A stretch of 10,781 nt of DNA from JALZAA01 sp046727755 (GCA_046727755.1 JBKPDG010000129.1:1-10781), one strand, 5' to 3'. Positions 1-6,179 are shown, counted from the first letter of the stretch. Notes: a model not told the origin generated them from the sequence alone. Translations and numbers: made by a program.

Positions 1-1
1 C

Positions 2-1333
2 GCCGGGCCGGGTCCGCCGGTCACGACACGCCCGCCACCACGCGAGCGCAGCATCGGCTACAGCCCGCGCCTTGCATTCCTCTTCCTGCTGCCCGCGCTG
101 ATCCTGCTTGGCGCGCTGGTGATCTACCCGATCTTCTACACGGTCGGACGGAGCCTCTTCGACCGACCGGGTAGTTCCTTCATCGGGTTCGACAACTACC
201 GCGACATGTTCGAGCTGGAGGGGACGCGGACGGCGATCCGCAACAACGCGATCTGGGTGGTCGTGGCACCGACGCTCGCCACCGGCATCGGGCTGATCTT
301 CGCGGTGCTCGCCGAGCGGGTGCGCTGGCAGACCGCGTTCAAGGTCGCGGTCTTCATGCCGATGGCGATCTCGTTCCTCGCCGCCGGCGTGATCTTCCGT
401 CTCGTCTACGAGCAGGAGCCCGAACGCGGGCTCGCCAACGCCGTCGTCACGAGCGTCGTCGACGCCGTCCGACAGCCCGGCGAGATCGCCGACGCCCGCC
501 CGTCGCAACCCGACGCGGTCCGCCGCGCCGACGGCGGGTACGCGACGGCAGCGTCCTTCCGACCCGGCGAGATCGCCGGCATCGGCCTGGCGGGGCTGAC
601 GCAGGACCGGATACCGAAGGACGCCGCGCTCGCGCGCGCACCGACGAGCGGTGAGGCACGCGCGATTCGCGGGGTGGTGTGGTTGGACTTCACGCGCGGG
701 GGCGGAGGGCAGCCGGGCGTCGTCGACCCGACCGAACGCGGCCTTCCCGGCGTCAGCGTGGACGCGGTCCGTAATGGCGAGGTCGTCGGCAGCGCGACGA
801 CGGCGCGCGACGGCTCGTTCACCATCGATGGGTTGGAACGCGGCGCCTACAACGTGCGCCTGCCGGGGTCGAACTTCCGTCAGCCCTACGGCGGCGTCGA
901 ATGGCTCGGGCCGAGCCTCATCACGCCCGCGATCATCGCCGCCTTCCTCTGGATCTGGGTCGGCTTCGCCATGATCGTGATCGGCGCGGGGCTGGCTGCC
1001 ATCCCACGCGAGGTGCTCGAAGCGGCACGCACGGACGGCGCAGGGGAGTGGCAGGTGTTCCGGAGGGTCACCGCCCCGCTCCTCCGGCCCGTGCTCCTCG
1101 TCGTGCTCGTCACACTGATGATCAACGTGCTGAAGATCTTCGACTTGGTGTTCGTGATCGCGCCGCCTTCGGTGCAGGACGACGCCAACGTCGTGGCGCT
1201 CGAGATGTGGCGGGTCTCGTTCGGCGGTCAGCTCGACCAGGGTCTGGGGAGCGCGCTGTCGGTACTTCTGTTCGTGCTGGTGATCCCGGCGATGATCTTC
1301 AACATCCGTCGACTCCGAGCGGAGGAGCGATGA
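2..1333 (+). CDS. Carbohydrate ABC transporter permease, MalF/AglF-like, with inserted beta-sandwich domain (5' partial)
   Basis: Membrane subunit of a binding-protein-dependent sugar importer. The reading frame is open from base 2 with no start, so the gene begins before the window. The GTG at 119 lies inside the first membrane helix and is not a credible start. Hydrophobic helices occur near 82-140, 245-310, 340-400, 925-1000, 1085-1185 and 1250-1305. The cytoplasmic EAA loop that contacts the ATPase is at about 1010-1090 (EVLEAARTDGAGEWQVF). Between the helix ending near 400 and the one starting near 925, about 135 extra residues (roughly 476-883) are inserted. Their second half (665-868) reads as a transthyretin/SdrD-B or carboxypeptidase-regulatory-like fold, with the signature GLPGVSVDA...DGSFTIDGLERGAYNVRLPG. 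By topology this loop should face outside. Its stop overlaps the next permease start by 4 nt (ATGA). The family is certain; the AglF-type (alpha-glucoside) substrate is inferred from the partner gene. Confidence 0.9.
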   Translation, partial: AGPGPPVTTRPPPRERSIGYSPRLAFLFLLPALILLGALVIYPIFYTVGRSLFDRPGSSFIGFDNYRDMFELEGTRTAIRNNAIWVVVAPTLATGIGLIFAVLAERVRWQTAFKVAVFMPMAISFLAAGVIFRLVYEQEPERGLANAVVTSVVDAVRQPGEIADARPSQPDAVRRADGGYATAASFRPGEIAGIGLAGLTQDRIPKDAALARAPTSGEARAIRGVVWLDFTRGGGGQPGVVDPTERGLPGVSVDAVRNGEVVGSATTARDGSFTIDGLERGAYNVRLPGSNFRQPYGGVEWLGPSLITPAIIAAFLWIWVGFAMIVIGAGLAAIPREVLEAARTDGAGEWQVFRRVTAPLLRPVLLVVLVTLMINVLKIFDLVFVIAPPSVQDDANVVALEMWRVSFGGQLDQGLGSALSVLLFVLVIPAMIFNIRRLRAEER

Positions 1334-2229
1334 CTGCCACCACCGCCACCGCGCCGCCGGCCCGACGGCCGCCTCCGCGGGAGCCGCTGGCCCGCCGAAT
1401 CGGGCACGCGGTCGCGAAGGGGCCGCTGCACCTCCTGCTGATCGTGATCGCGCTGGCGTGGTTGACGCCGGCCTTCGGGCTCCTGGTGGCGTCGGCGCGG
1501 CTCGAGGCCGACAACGCGCAGAGCGGCTGGTGGAACGCAATCACGCACACGACCCAGCTGACGTTCGAGAACTACCGGGAGATCCTCGGGACGTCCGAGA
1601 TCGTCAGCGCGTTCTGGAACACGGTCTTCATCACGGTGCCGGCCACGATCGGCGTCGTGCTGATCGGCGCGCTCGCTGCGTACGCGTTCGCCTGGATCGA
1701 CTTCCGCGGTCGGGACTGGGCCTTCGTCGCGGTCGTCGCCCTGCTCGTGGTACCGATCCAGGTCGCGCTGATCCCGGTGGCCGACCTCTACGGACGGCTC
1801 GGCATCTTCGGTGACCTCAGCGGCGTGGTGCTGTTCCACATCGCCTTCGGCCTGCCCTTCGCGATCTTCCTCCTGCGCAACTTCTTCGCCGGGATCCCAC
1901 GCGAGCTGCTCGAGGCGGCGCGCATCGACGGCGCCAGCGAGCTGAAGGTGTTCCGAACCGTCGTGCTGCCGATCGGCTTGCCGGCGATCGCCTCGCTGGC
2001 GATCTTCCAGTTCCTCTGGGTCTGGAACGACCTGCTCGTCGGCCTGGTGTTCGCCGACACCGAGAACGCACCCCTGACCGTCGCGATCCGCAGCCAGATG
2101 CGGCAGTTCGGCACCAACATCGATGTCATCGCGCCGGCCGCGTTCCTGTCGATGCTGGTCCCGCTGGTCGTGTTCTTCGCGTTCCAGCGCTACTTCGTGC
2201 AGGGGCTGCTCGCCGGATCGGAACGCTGA
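1330..2229 (+). CDS. Carbohydrate ABC transporter permease, MalG/AglG-like
   Basis: Second membrane subunit of the same sugar importer, 299 residues, the usual length for the MalG branch. The ATG at 1330 overlaps the upstream stop (ATGA), indicating translational coupling, and a GGAGG-like site (ggaggag) lies just before it. The N-terminal tail is rich in Pro and Arg, followed by six predicted membrane helices. The EAA loop is near residues 192-222 (ELLEAARIDGASELKVF...LP). The segments LVVPIQVALIPV, FGLPFAIFLLRNFF, FQFLWVWNDLLV and the C-terminal FVQGLLAGSER closely resemble AglG/GgtD, the alpha-glucoside and glucosylglycerol permeases. The substrate remains an inference. The binding protein and first permease start should lie to the left of the window, and no ATPase gene is present here. 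Confidence 0.93.
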   Translation: MTATTATAPPARRPPPREPLARRIGHAVAKGPLHLLLIVIALAWLTPAFGLLVASARLEADNAQSGWWNAITHTTQLTFENYREILGTSEIVSAFWNTVFITVPATIGVVLIGALAAYAFAWIDFRGRDWAFVAVVALLVVPIQVALIPVADLYGRLGIFGDLSGVVLFHIAFGLPFAIFLLRNFFAGIPRELLEAARIDGASELKVFRTVVLPIGLPAIASLAIFQFLWVWNDLLVGLVFADTENAPLTVAIRSQMRQFGTNIDVIAPAAFLSMLVPLVVFFAFQRYFVQGLLAGSER

Positions 2230-2245
2230 GCCGGACCGACCGGCT
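2229..2245. terminator. Small hairpin between convergent genes
   Basis: AGCCGG and CCGGCT are separated by ACCGA, giving a perfect 6-bp stem with a 5-nt loop. It sits exactly between the stop of the permease gene and the stop of the DUF427 gene. No T-run follows, so a bidirectional intrinsic terminator is plausible but weak. Confidence 0.35.
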
Positions 2246-2630
2246 AGCGCGAGTAGGGCGTCTCCGGGCGGGCGAGCGCCACGCCGTCGACCACGAGATC
2301 GACTCGTTCGTTGTAGAAGCACAGCAGCCCGGCGACCCCTTCAGCCTGGGGGATCGGCGACTCGTAGCTCCACACGAGGTCGTCGAGGACCTCGTCGTCG
2401 AGCTCGACCGACCAGTACGACGCCTGGCCCTTGAACGGGCAGGTGGTCTCGCTGTTCGTGGCCCGGAGCAGGTCGGCGCGCACGTGCTCGCGGGGGAGGT
2501 AGTAGCGGGTCGGCAGGCCCGTCTCCTCGAGCAGGACGGGCCGGTCGGACTCCGCGACCTTGACGCCGTTGACGGAGACCTCGACGTGCAGGTCGGCGGG
2601 CGTGACGGTGATGCGGTGGCCTTGGGTCAT
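2244..2630 (-). CDS. DUF427 domain protein
   Basis: A 128-residue protein that covers a full single DUF427 domain. Recognisable stretches are LPTRYYLPREHVRADLL, TTCPFKGQASYWSVE and the C-terminal GLLCFYNERVDLVVDG. They match the compact beta-rich fold with conserved CPFKG and CFYNE motifs. No signal peptide or membrane segment is visible, so it is probably cytosolic. The biochemical role of the family is not established, and I do not assign one. The ATG at 2630 is only 53 nt from the proposed start of the divergent WYL regulator, so the two genes share a promoter region and the regulator could control this gene. Its end converges on the ABC permease with 14 nt between stops. Confidence 0.9.
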   Translation of the reverse strand: MTQGHRITVTPADLHVEVSVNGVKVAESDRPVLLEETGLPTRYYLPREHVRADLLRATNSETTCPFKGQASYWSVELDDEVLDDLVWSYESPIPQAEGVAGLLCFYNERVDLVVDGVALARPETPYSR

Positions 2631-2645
2631 GTCTCATTCAACCCC

Positions 2646-2668
2646 GGATGGCGGATGCCATTCCATCC
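2646..2668. promoter_or_regulatory. Palindromic candidate operator in the DUF427/WYL divergent spacer
   Basis: An inner perfect inverted repeat ATGGC-GGAT-GCCAT (2648-2661) is nested in outer arms GGATGG and CCATCC. It lies between the divergent starts at 2630 and 2684, where both promoters must be, so it is a plausible site for the adjacent WYL regulator. This is inferred from position and symmetry only. Confidence 0.35.
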
Positions 2669-2683
2669 TGGCAGGTTGTCGGC

Positions 2684-3391
2684 GTGAACCGGACCGACCG
2701 GCTCTACGCAATCGTCGAGGTGCTGCGGGCGACGGCGCCGCGGGCGCGCGCGGCGCGTGACCTCGCCGAGCGCTTCGAGGTGAGCGTACGCACGATCGAG
2801 CGCGACATCTCGTCGCTCCAGCAGTCGGGCGTCCCGATCTGGGCGACGCCCGGCCCGGGGGGCGGCTACTCCGTCGATCCGTCCATGAGCCTGCCGCCGT
2901 TGAACTTCAGCGCCGACGAGGCCACCGCGGTGGCGGTGGCGCTCGCCGCGAGTGGTCCGATCCCGTTCGGCGACGCCGCCCGGTCGGCGCTGCGCAAGCT
3001 CGTCGCCGCCATGTCGGCGGCGAACCGCGAGGGTGCGCGCGAGCTGGTGTCGCGCATCCGCCTGCTGCAGCAACGCGGGCACCTCGACGCCACGCCCGTC
3101 ATGCATGCGGTCGAGACCGCCGTCGCCGAACGCAAGGTGCTCGAGCTCGACTACGTCGACCGCTCCGGCCAGCGCACTGAACGCCGCCAAGTGGAGCCGT
3201 ACGGCCTCGCCGGGGGCCAGGATCACTGGTACCTGATGGCGTGGTGTCGTCTGCGCGGCGGCGGCCGCTCGTTCCGTCTCGACCGCATGCAAGCCGCCCG
3301 GGTCACAGAGGAGCCGGCACCGGAACGCGAGCTGCGCGAAGTCGCGGGAGAGATCGCCTCCTTCGCGCGCGAGACCACGCTCGACGAGTGA
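2684..3391 (+). CDS. YafY-type HTH-WYL transcriptional regulator
   Basis: DNA-binding regulator with ligand-sensing WYL domain, 235 residues from the GTG at 2684. An N-terminal winged helix (HTH_11 type) covers residues 2-60, with the recognition region VSVRTIERDISSLQQSGVPI and the wing GPGGGYSVD. The WYL domain covers about 140-210, with EPYGLAGGQDHWYLMAWC and SFRLDRM; the W182-Y183-L184 triad is intact. An ATG at 2648 is in frame but lies within a palindrome, and alignment with the family favours starting at MNRTDRLYAI. Full-length YafY homologues are usually around 300 residues or more, so the C-terminal WCX extension is absent or very short. WYL regulators often bind nucleic acids, cyclic nucleotides or other small ligands; the ligand here is unknown. 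It is probably autoregulatory and controls the divergent DUF427 gene. Confidence 0.9.
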   Translation: MNRTDRLYAIVEVLRATAPRARAARDLAERFEVSVRTIERDISSLQQSGVPIWATPGPGGGYSVDPSMSLPPLNFSADEATAVAVALAASGPIPFGDAARSALRKLVAAMSAANREGARELVSRIRLLQQRGHLDATPVMHAVETAVAERKVLELDYVDRSGQRTERRQVEPYGLAGGQDHWYLMAWCRLRGGGRSFRLDRMQAARVTEEPAPERELREVAGEIASFARETTLDE

Positions 3392-3413
3392 GAAGCGCGT
3401 CACGCACGCGCAG

Positions 3414-3527
3414 TCAGCGCGGCGCCACCGCCCACACGAGCAGGGCCGCCACCACGACGAGGGCGGCGACGACGATGAGGATGTCCGAGGATCGCCGCGC
3501 CTGCTTCCGGAACGGGTTGAAGCCCAC
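3414..3527 (-). CDS. Small single-pass membrane protein, 37 residues
   Basis: A short open frame reading MGFNPFRKQARRSSDILIVV, then an Ala/Val/Leu-rich helix of about 20 residues ending in WAVAPR and a stop. It has a basic amphipathic head (FRKQARR) followed by one membrane helix, giving an N-in, C-out single-pass protein. The start is a GTG at 3527 with no Shine-Dalgarno, but a TACCGT -10-like hexamer ends 6 nt upstream, as expected for a leaderless actinobacterial mRNA. From memory, similar NPFR...membrane-helix micro-proteins are annotated as hypothetical in other Actinomycetota; I could not check this. Function unknown. It is divergent from the enoyl-CoA hydratase gene with 20 nt between starts. 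Confidence 0.6.
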   Translation of the reverse strand: MGFNPFRKQARRSSDILIVVAALVVVAALLVWAVAPR

Positions 3528-3529
3528 GG

Positions 3530-3542
3530 CGCTACGGTAGCG
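3530..3542. promoter_or_regulatory. Palindromic bidirectional -10 element, candidate leaderless promoter pair
   Basis: CGCTAC-G-GTAGCG is a perfect 13-bp palindrome. On the plus strand it contains TACGGT (3533-3538), ending 9 nt before the ATG at 3548. On the minus strand it contains TACCGT (3539-3534), ending 6 nt before the GTG at 3527. Both match the actinobacterial TANNNT -10 pattern and place transcription starts at or next to the start codons. Neither gene has a Shine-Dalgarno, which fits leaderless translation. Confidence 0.5.
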
Positions 3543-3547
3543 GCCGC

Positions 3548-4342
3548 ATGGAGACGCTCCTCGTCGAACGGACGGACGGCGTGGTCACGGTCACGCTGAA
3601 TCGTCCCGAGAAGAAGAACGCGATCAACGGCCCGATGTGGCGCGAGCTGATCGAGGTGTTCGAGGAGGTCGCCGACACGCCGAGCGACCGGGTGCTCGTG
3701 ATCACGGGCGCCGGCGACGGGTTCTGCTCCGGCGCCGATCTCAGCCCCGGCGACAACCCGGACCTCGCCACCCAGGATGGCGGCATCGGCTCGACGTTCC
3801 GGCAGATGCGCGTCGTCGGGCGGACCGCGTTGCGGCTCCATCAACTGCCCCAACCTTCGATCGCGGCGGTGAACGGTGTCGCCGCCGGCGCGGGGTTGAA
3901 CCTCGCGCTCGGTTGCGATCTCGTCGTCGCCTCGGAGCGCGCCCGGTTCTCGGAGATCTTCTCGAAGCGAGGCCTCAACGTCGACTTCGGCGGCTCGTGG
4001 CTGTTGCCGCGCCTCGTAGGACTCCACAAGGCGAAGGAGCTCGTATTCTTTGCCGACATCATCGACGCCGTCGAGGCGGAGCGCATCGGCATCGTGAACC
4101 GGGTCGTCCCCGCCGACGACCTCGCCAAGGTCGCCGGCGAGCTCGCGACGCGCCTCGCCGCCCTTCCGCCGATCCAGCTGTCGATCTCGAAGAAGCTGCT
4201 CAACCAGTCGTTCTCGGTGTCGATGGCCGACGCGCTCGAGTTCGAGGACACCGCGCAAGCGATGAACTTCGCCTCGAAGGACACCTCGGAGGCGATGCTC
4301 GCGTTCCTCCAGAAGCGCGAGCCGAAGTTCACCGGCGAATAG
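3548..4342 (+). CDS. Enoyl-CoA hydratase/isomerase family protein, PaaG-like
   Basis: Crotonase-fold acyl-CoA enzyme, 264 residues, the standard length. The CoA-binding and oxyanion-hole regions are visible: FCSGADL (59-65) and VNGVAAGAGLNLALGCDL (108-125). The two catalytic glutamates of classical enoyl-CoA hydratase (rat E144 and E164) align here with N118 and F138. Instead it has FSKRGLNVDFGGSWLLPR, matching PaaG, whose catalytic aspartate lies in the equivalent PDCGG motif; D146 is that residue here. A double-bond or epoxide isomerase acting in aromatic or unsaturated acyl-CoA catabolism is therefore more likely than a hydratase. No paa genes are nearby, so the pathway is not known. No Shine-Dalgarno is seen; the promoter may be the palindrome at 3530-3542. 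Its last codons are duplicated at 6240. Confidence 0.9.
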   Translation: METLLVERTDGVVTVTLNRPEKKNAINGPMWRELIEVFEEVADTPSDRVLVITGAGDGFCSGADLSPGDNPDLATQDGGIGSTFRQMRVVGRTALRLHQLPQPSIAAVNGVAAGAGLNLALGCDLVVASERARFSEIFSKRGLNVDFGGSWLLPRLVGLHKAKELVFFADIIDAVEAERIGIVNRVVPADDLAKVAGELATRLAALPPIQLSISKKLLNQSFSVSMADALEFEDTAQAMNFASKDTSEAMLAFLQKREPKFTGE

Positions 4343-4461
4343 CCGGCGGCTCATCGGGGCCACCACCAGCCTCGGTGTGTTCCGTCCAGCCCTGCCGCTC
4401 GAGCGCACGCAGCGCCACCGTCACCGCTTCCGGCGCGACCCCCGTGCCGCGCCCGAGGAGG
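4325..4461. repeat. Direct repeat, left copy (3' end of enoyl-CoA hydratase gene plus dprA tail)
   Basis: Paired with 6240-6377. The first 51 nt (4325-4375) match with one mismatch and include the last six codons of the enoyl-CoA hydratase gene, TAG included. The rest aligns with one 1-nt gap and scattered substitutions, fading out at about 4461. Together the two copies bracket a segment of about 1.9 kb. Confidence 0.85.
4351..4461 (-). pseudogene. dprA: Truncated, frameshifted 3' fragment of dprA
   Basis: Read on the minus strand, this encodes a stretch matching the C-terminal winged helix of the intact DprA downstream: TGVAPEAVTVALRALERQGW compared with TGLAPEAVTVALRALERQGW. A 1-nt deletion after that point destroys the RRGWWWPR ending. 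Homology is lost upstream of about 4461. In the best-aligned stretch, six of seven differences from the intact gene fall at third codon positions. The fragment was therefore evolving as a real dprA before it was cut off, which points to an origin in another lineage. Confidence 0.75.
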
Positions 4462-4532
4462 TGTCCTGCGAACCGGGTCAACTCCGATGTTCTGGTCGCC
4501 GCGTTCTGGGGTTGATGTTCGGCGTCACGCGT

Positions 4533-5471
4533 TCAGCTGATGAGCCGCTCCCGTAGCGCGGTGCGGAGTGCGGGGTGGCGGAGTTTGGTCATCGCGTCAT
4601 TCTGGAGTTGTCGGATTCGCTCGCGCGAGAGGTGAAAGTGGCGGCCGATTTCTGCGAGGGTGCAGGGCTCCCCGCGGTTGAGTCCGAAGCGGAGGGTGAG
4701 GATTTGGCGTTCGCGGGATGTGAGCGATGCCATGAGTTTGGCGATCTCGGCCGGGAGGAGCGCCGCGGTGGCGGCGTCGACGGGGGAGGTTGCGGATCGG
4801 TCAACGACGATGTCGGCGAGATCGCGGTTGTTGTCGTGTGAAAGCGGTTGGGAAAGGGACACGGGGGCGGCGGCCCGGTGGATGAGCGCGGCGAGTTCGT
4901 GTTCGGACACGTCGAGTTCGGCGGCGAGTTCGGATCGGGTGGGGCTGCGCTGGAGCTTGGCTTCGAGGCGAGCCCGGGCGTGGCCGACCCGCAGGACGTG
5001 GCGGCGGGCAGGGACGGGAAGCCGGATGGTGCGGGCGGTGCGGGCGATGCCGCGCTGGATGGCCTGGCGGATCCACCAGGTCGCATACGTCGAGAACTTG
5101 AAGCCCTTGCGCCACTCGAATTTGTCGACGGCGCGTAGCAGTCCGAGGTTCCCCTCTTGGACGAGATCCAGGAGTGACTGTCCCGACGCCCGGTAGCGCT
5201 TGGCGATCGACACCACCAGGCGCAGGTTCGCCTCCACGAAGGTGCGCCGCGCCGCGTCGCCGTCGCGGACCGTCCGTGTCAGCGCATCGCGACCCGCCGG
5301 CGTCGATGCCGCCTGACCGTCGAGTTGTCGGCGCGCCTGGGCGCCGGCTTCGATGCGCTGGGCGAGCCCGATCTCGGCGTCTTGGCTGAGCAGGGCATGG
5401 CGCCCGATGTCGGTGAGATACAGGTCGACGAGGTCCTGTTCGCCCCGCGTGGCGTGACGGGATGTGGCCAT
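4533..5471 (-). CDS. RNA polymerase sigma factor, sigma-70 group 2-like
   Basis: Alternative or auxiliary sigma factor, 312 residues, directing RNA polymerase to promoters. Region 1.2 is at 13-43 (DLVDLYLTDIGRHALLSQ). Regions 2.1-2.4 are at about 77-150 (EANLRLVVSIAKRY, DLVQEGNLGLLRAVDKF, FKFSTYATWWIRQAIQR). Region 3 is at about 155-235. Regions 4.1-4.2 are at about 242-300, with the helix-turn-helix TLAEIGRHFHLSRERIRQLQ. There is no long region 1.1, so it is not a typical housekeeping RpoD. The ATG at 5471 is preferred because GGGAG at 5477-5481 sits 5 nt upstream; the GTG at 5477 would overlap that site. Codon use (CAA, AAA, GAA, CGA, AAT, CTC) differs from the GAG/CAG/AAG-rich neighbours, suggesting transfer. 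It lies downstream of the cold-shock gene on the same strand, so a stress-response role is plausible. Confidence 0.93.
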   Translation of the reverse strand: MATSRHATRGEQDLVDLYLTDIGRHALLSQDAEIGLAQRIEAGAQARRQLDGQAASTPAGRDALTRTVRDGDAARRTFVEANLRLVVSIAKRYRASGQSLLDLVQEGNLGLLRAVDKFEWRKGFKFSTYATWWIRQAIQRGIARTARTIRLPVPARRHVLRVGHARARLEAKLQRSPTRSELAAELDVSEHELAALIHRAAAPVSLSQPLSHDNNRDLADIVVDRSATSPVDAATAALLPAEIAKLMASLTSRERQILTLRFGLNRGEPCTLAEIGRHFHLSRERIRQLQNDAMTKLRHPALRTALRERLIS

Positions 5472-5487
5472 GAACACTCCCGTTCGC

Positions 5488-5507
5488 GGCCGCCGAGCAC
5501 GGCGGCC
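5488..5507. repeat. Hairpin upstream of the sigma factor gene
   Basis: GGCCGCC and GGCGGCC are separated by GAGCAC, a perfect 7-bp stem with a 6-nt loop. It lies in the 131-nt gap between the cold-shock gene and the sigma factor start. It could end the cold-shock transcript or structure the sigma factor leader; there is no T-run to decide. Confidence 0.4.
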
Positions 5508-5602
5508 TCGAGGACTGGAACGCAGCGAGGGTTCGTGGCAGGACGACCGGCAGGATGTCCGGCCGCGAGCACGTCCCGATGGCTGCGCTTTGGTCGGTCG
5601 CT

Positions 5603-5800
5603 TCAGAGGGCCCGGACGTTTTGGGCTTCGTCGCCTTTGCGGCCCGCTCCGATGTCGAACTCAACCTCTTGGCCCTCTGCGAGGTTGCGGTAGCCCTCGC
5701 CGTGGGTCGCCGAGTAGTGGACGAAGACGTCCGCACCCCCGTCTCGGCTGATGAACCCAAAGCCTTTGTCGCTGTTGAACCACTTCACCGTGCCTGTCAT
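5603..5800 (-). CDS. Cold-shock domain protein (CspA family)
   Basis: A 65-residue single cold-shock domain that binds single-stranded RNA or DNA and acts as an RNA chaperone. RNP1 (KGFGFI, 12-17) and RNP2 (VFVHYS, 25-30) are intact, and the start MTGTVKWFNSDKGFGFI is canonical. The length is close to the 65-70 residues usual for the family. The ATG at 5800 has a strong GGAGG (5808-5812) seven nt upstream, which settles the start over longer in-frame extensions. The 438-nt region upstream is non-coding and rich in hairpins, consistent with the structured leaders known for csp genes, though the leader boundary is unknown. The sigma factor gene follows on the same strand after 131 nt. Confidence 0.95.
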   Translation of the reverse strand: MTGTVKWFNSDKGFGFISRDGGADVFVHYSATHGEGYRNLAEGQEVEFDIGAGRKGDEAQNVRAL

Positions 5801-5912
5801 CACAGCGCCTCCGCCTCGCTCGGTGAGTTCGTTCGATGCGATCTCCGGTTCACCCTGCCCGGCCCTCGTTGCCGGCCCCACGCATCATCCGCCCGCCCAC
5901 AAGACGCCAAGG

Positions 5913-5928
5913 TGCACGAAAGCGTGCA
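5913..5928. repeat. Hairpin in the cold-shock gene upstream region
   Basis: TGCACG-AAAG-CGTGCA, a perfect 6-bp stem with a tetraloop, 113 nt upstream of the cold-shock start codon. It may be part of a structured 5' leader. Confidence 0.45.
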
Positions 5929-5950
5929 TATGCGTCGGAGCATCGCGAGA

Positions 5951-5988
5951 GTCCGCTGAGACTGTGGGTGGGGTGACGACCAGCGGAC
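5951..5988. repeat. Inverted repeat GTCCGCTG...CAGCGGAC
   Basis: A perfect 8-bp inverted repeat with a 22-nt spacer, about 150 nt upstream of the cold-shock start. It could be an operator for the cold-shock gene or a stem-loop in its leader. Confidence 0.45.
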
Positions 5989-6016
5989 GGGCCGGTCGAC
6001 TGGGAGTGTCGAACGC

Positions 6017-6034
6017 GGGCTGGTCGAGCAGCCC
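6017..6034. repeat. Hairpin GGGCTG-gtcgag-CAGCCC
   Basis: A perfect 6-bp stem with a 6-nt loop, one of a series of closely spaced hairpins in this non-coding region. No T-run follows on either strand. Confidence 0.4.
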
Positions 6035-6061
6035 CACGATGTCGGTCACGGGTTTATGACG

Positions 6062-6075
6062 CGCCAGGTTTGGCG
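6062..6075. repeat. Small hairpin CGCCA-ggtt-TGGCG
   Basis: A perfect 5-bp stem with a 4-nt loop. Weak on its own; listed because it belongs to the hairpin cluster. Confidence 0.3.
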
Positions 6076-6092
6076 AAGGCTGTCGGTAGCGG

Positions 6093-6125
6093 CCGGGTGT
6101 CTCCGCCCACTCGCACGACACCCGG
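6093..6125. repeat. Hairpin CCGGGTGTC...GACACCCGG
   Basis: A perfect 9-bp GC-rich stem with a 15-nt loop. It is the first of three strong hairpins spaced almost end to end (6093-6218). The motif TCGCACGAC at 6111-6119 recurs at 6170-6178. Confidence 0.55.
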
Positions 6126-6131
6126 CGGCAA

Positions 6132-6171
6132 GAAAGCAGGAACCCAGTCTCCACCCGGGGTTCCTACTTTC
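6132..6171. repeat. Long imperfect hairpin
   Basis: GAAAG-C-AGGAACCC pairs with GGGTTCCT-A-CTTTC around a 12-nt loop, a 14-position stem with one C-A mismatch. It is the second of the three strong tandem hairpins downstream of dprA. Confidence 0.55.
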
Positions 6172-6179
6172 GCACGACG

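Noticed and set aside
119..121. GTG as start of the first permease
   Set aside because: It lies in the middle of the first membrane helix, and the frame stays open with permease-like sequence to the window edge.
2627..4408. 593-codon open frame on the minus strand
   Set aside because: It runs antisense through the WYL regulator and the crotonase gene, is Arg/Gly/Ala-rich and has no recognisable domain; a GC-rich shadow frame.
4801..5760. 319-codon minus-strand frame overlapping the sigma factor and cold-shock genes
   Set aside because: Different frame from two genes with clear motifs; composition typical of an off-frame translation.
5885..6154. 89-codon minus-strand frame upstream of the cold-shock gene
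   Set aside because: No Shine-Dalgarno, no known motif, and it crosses several hairpins; kept only as a remark in the intergenic entry.
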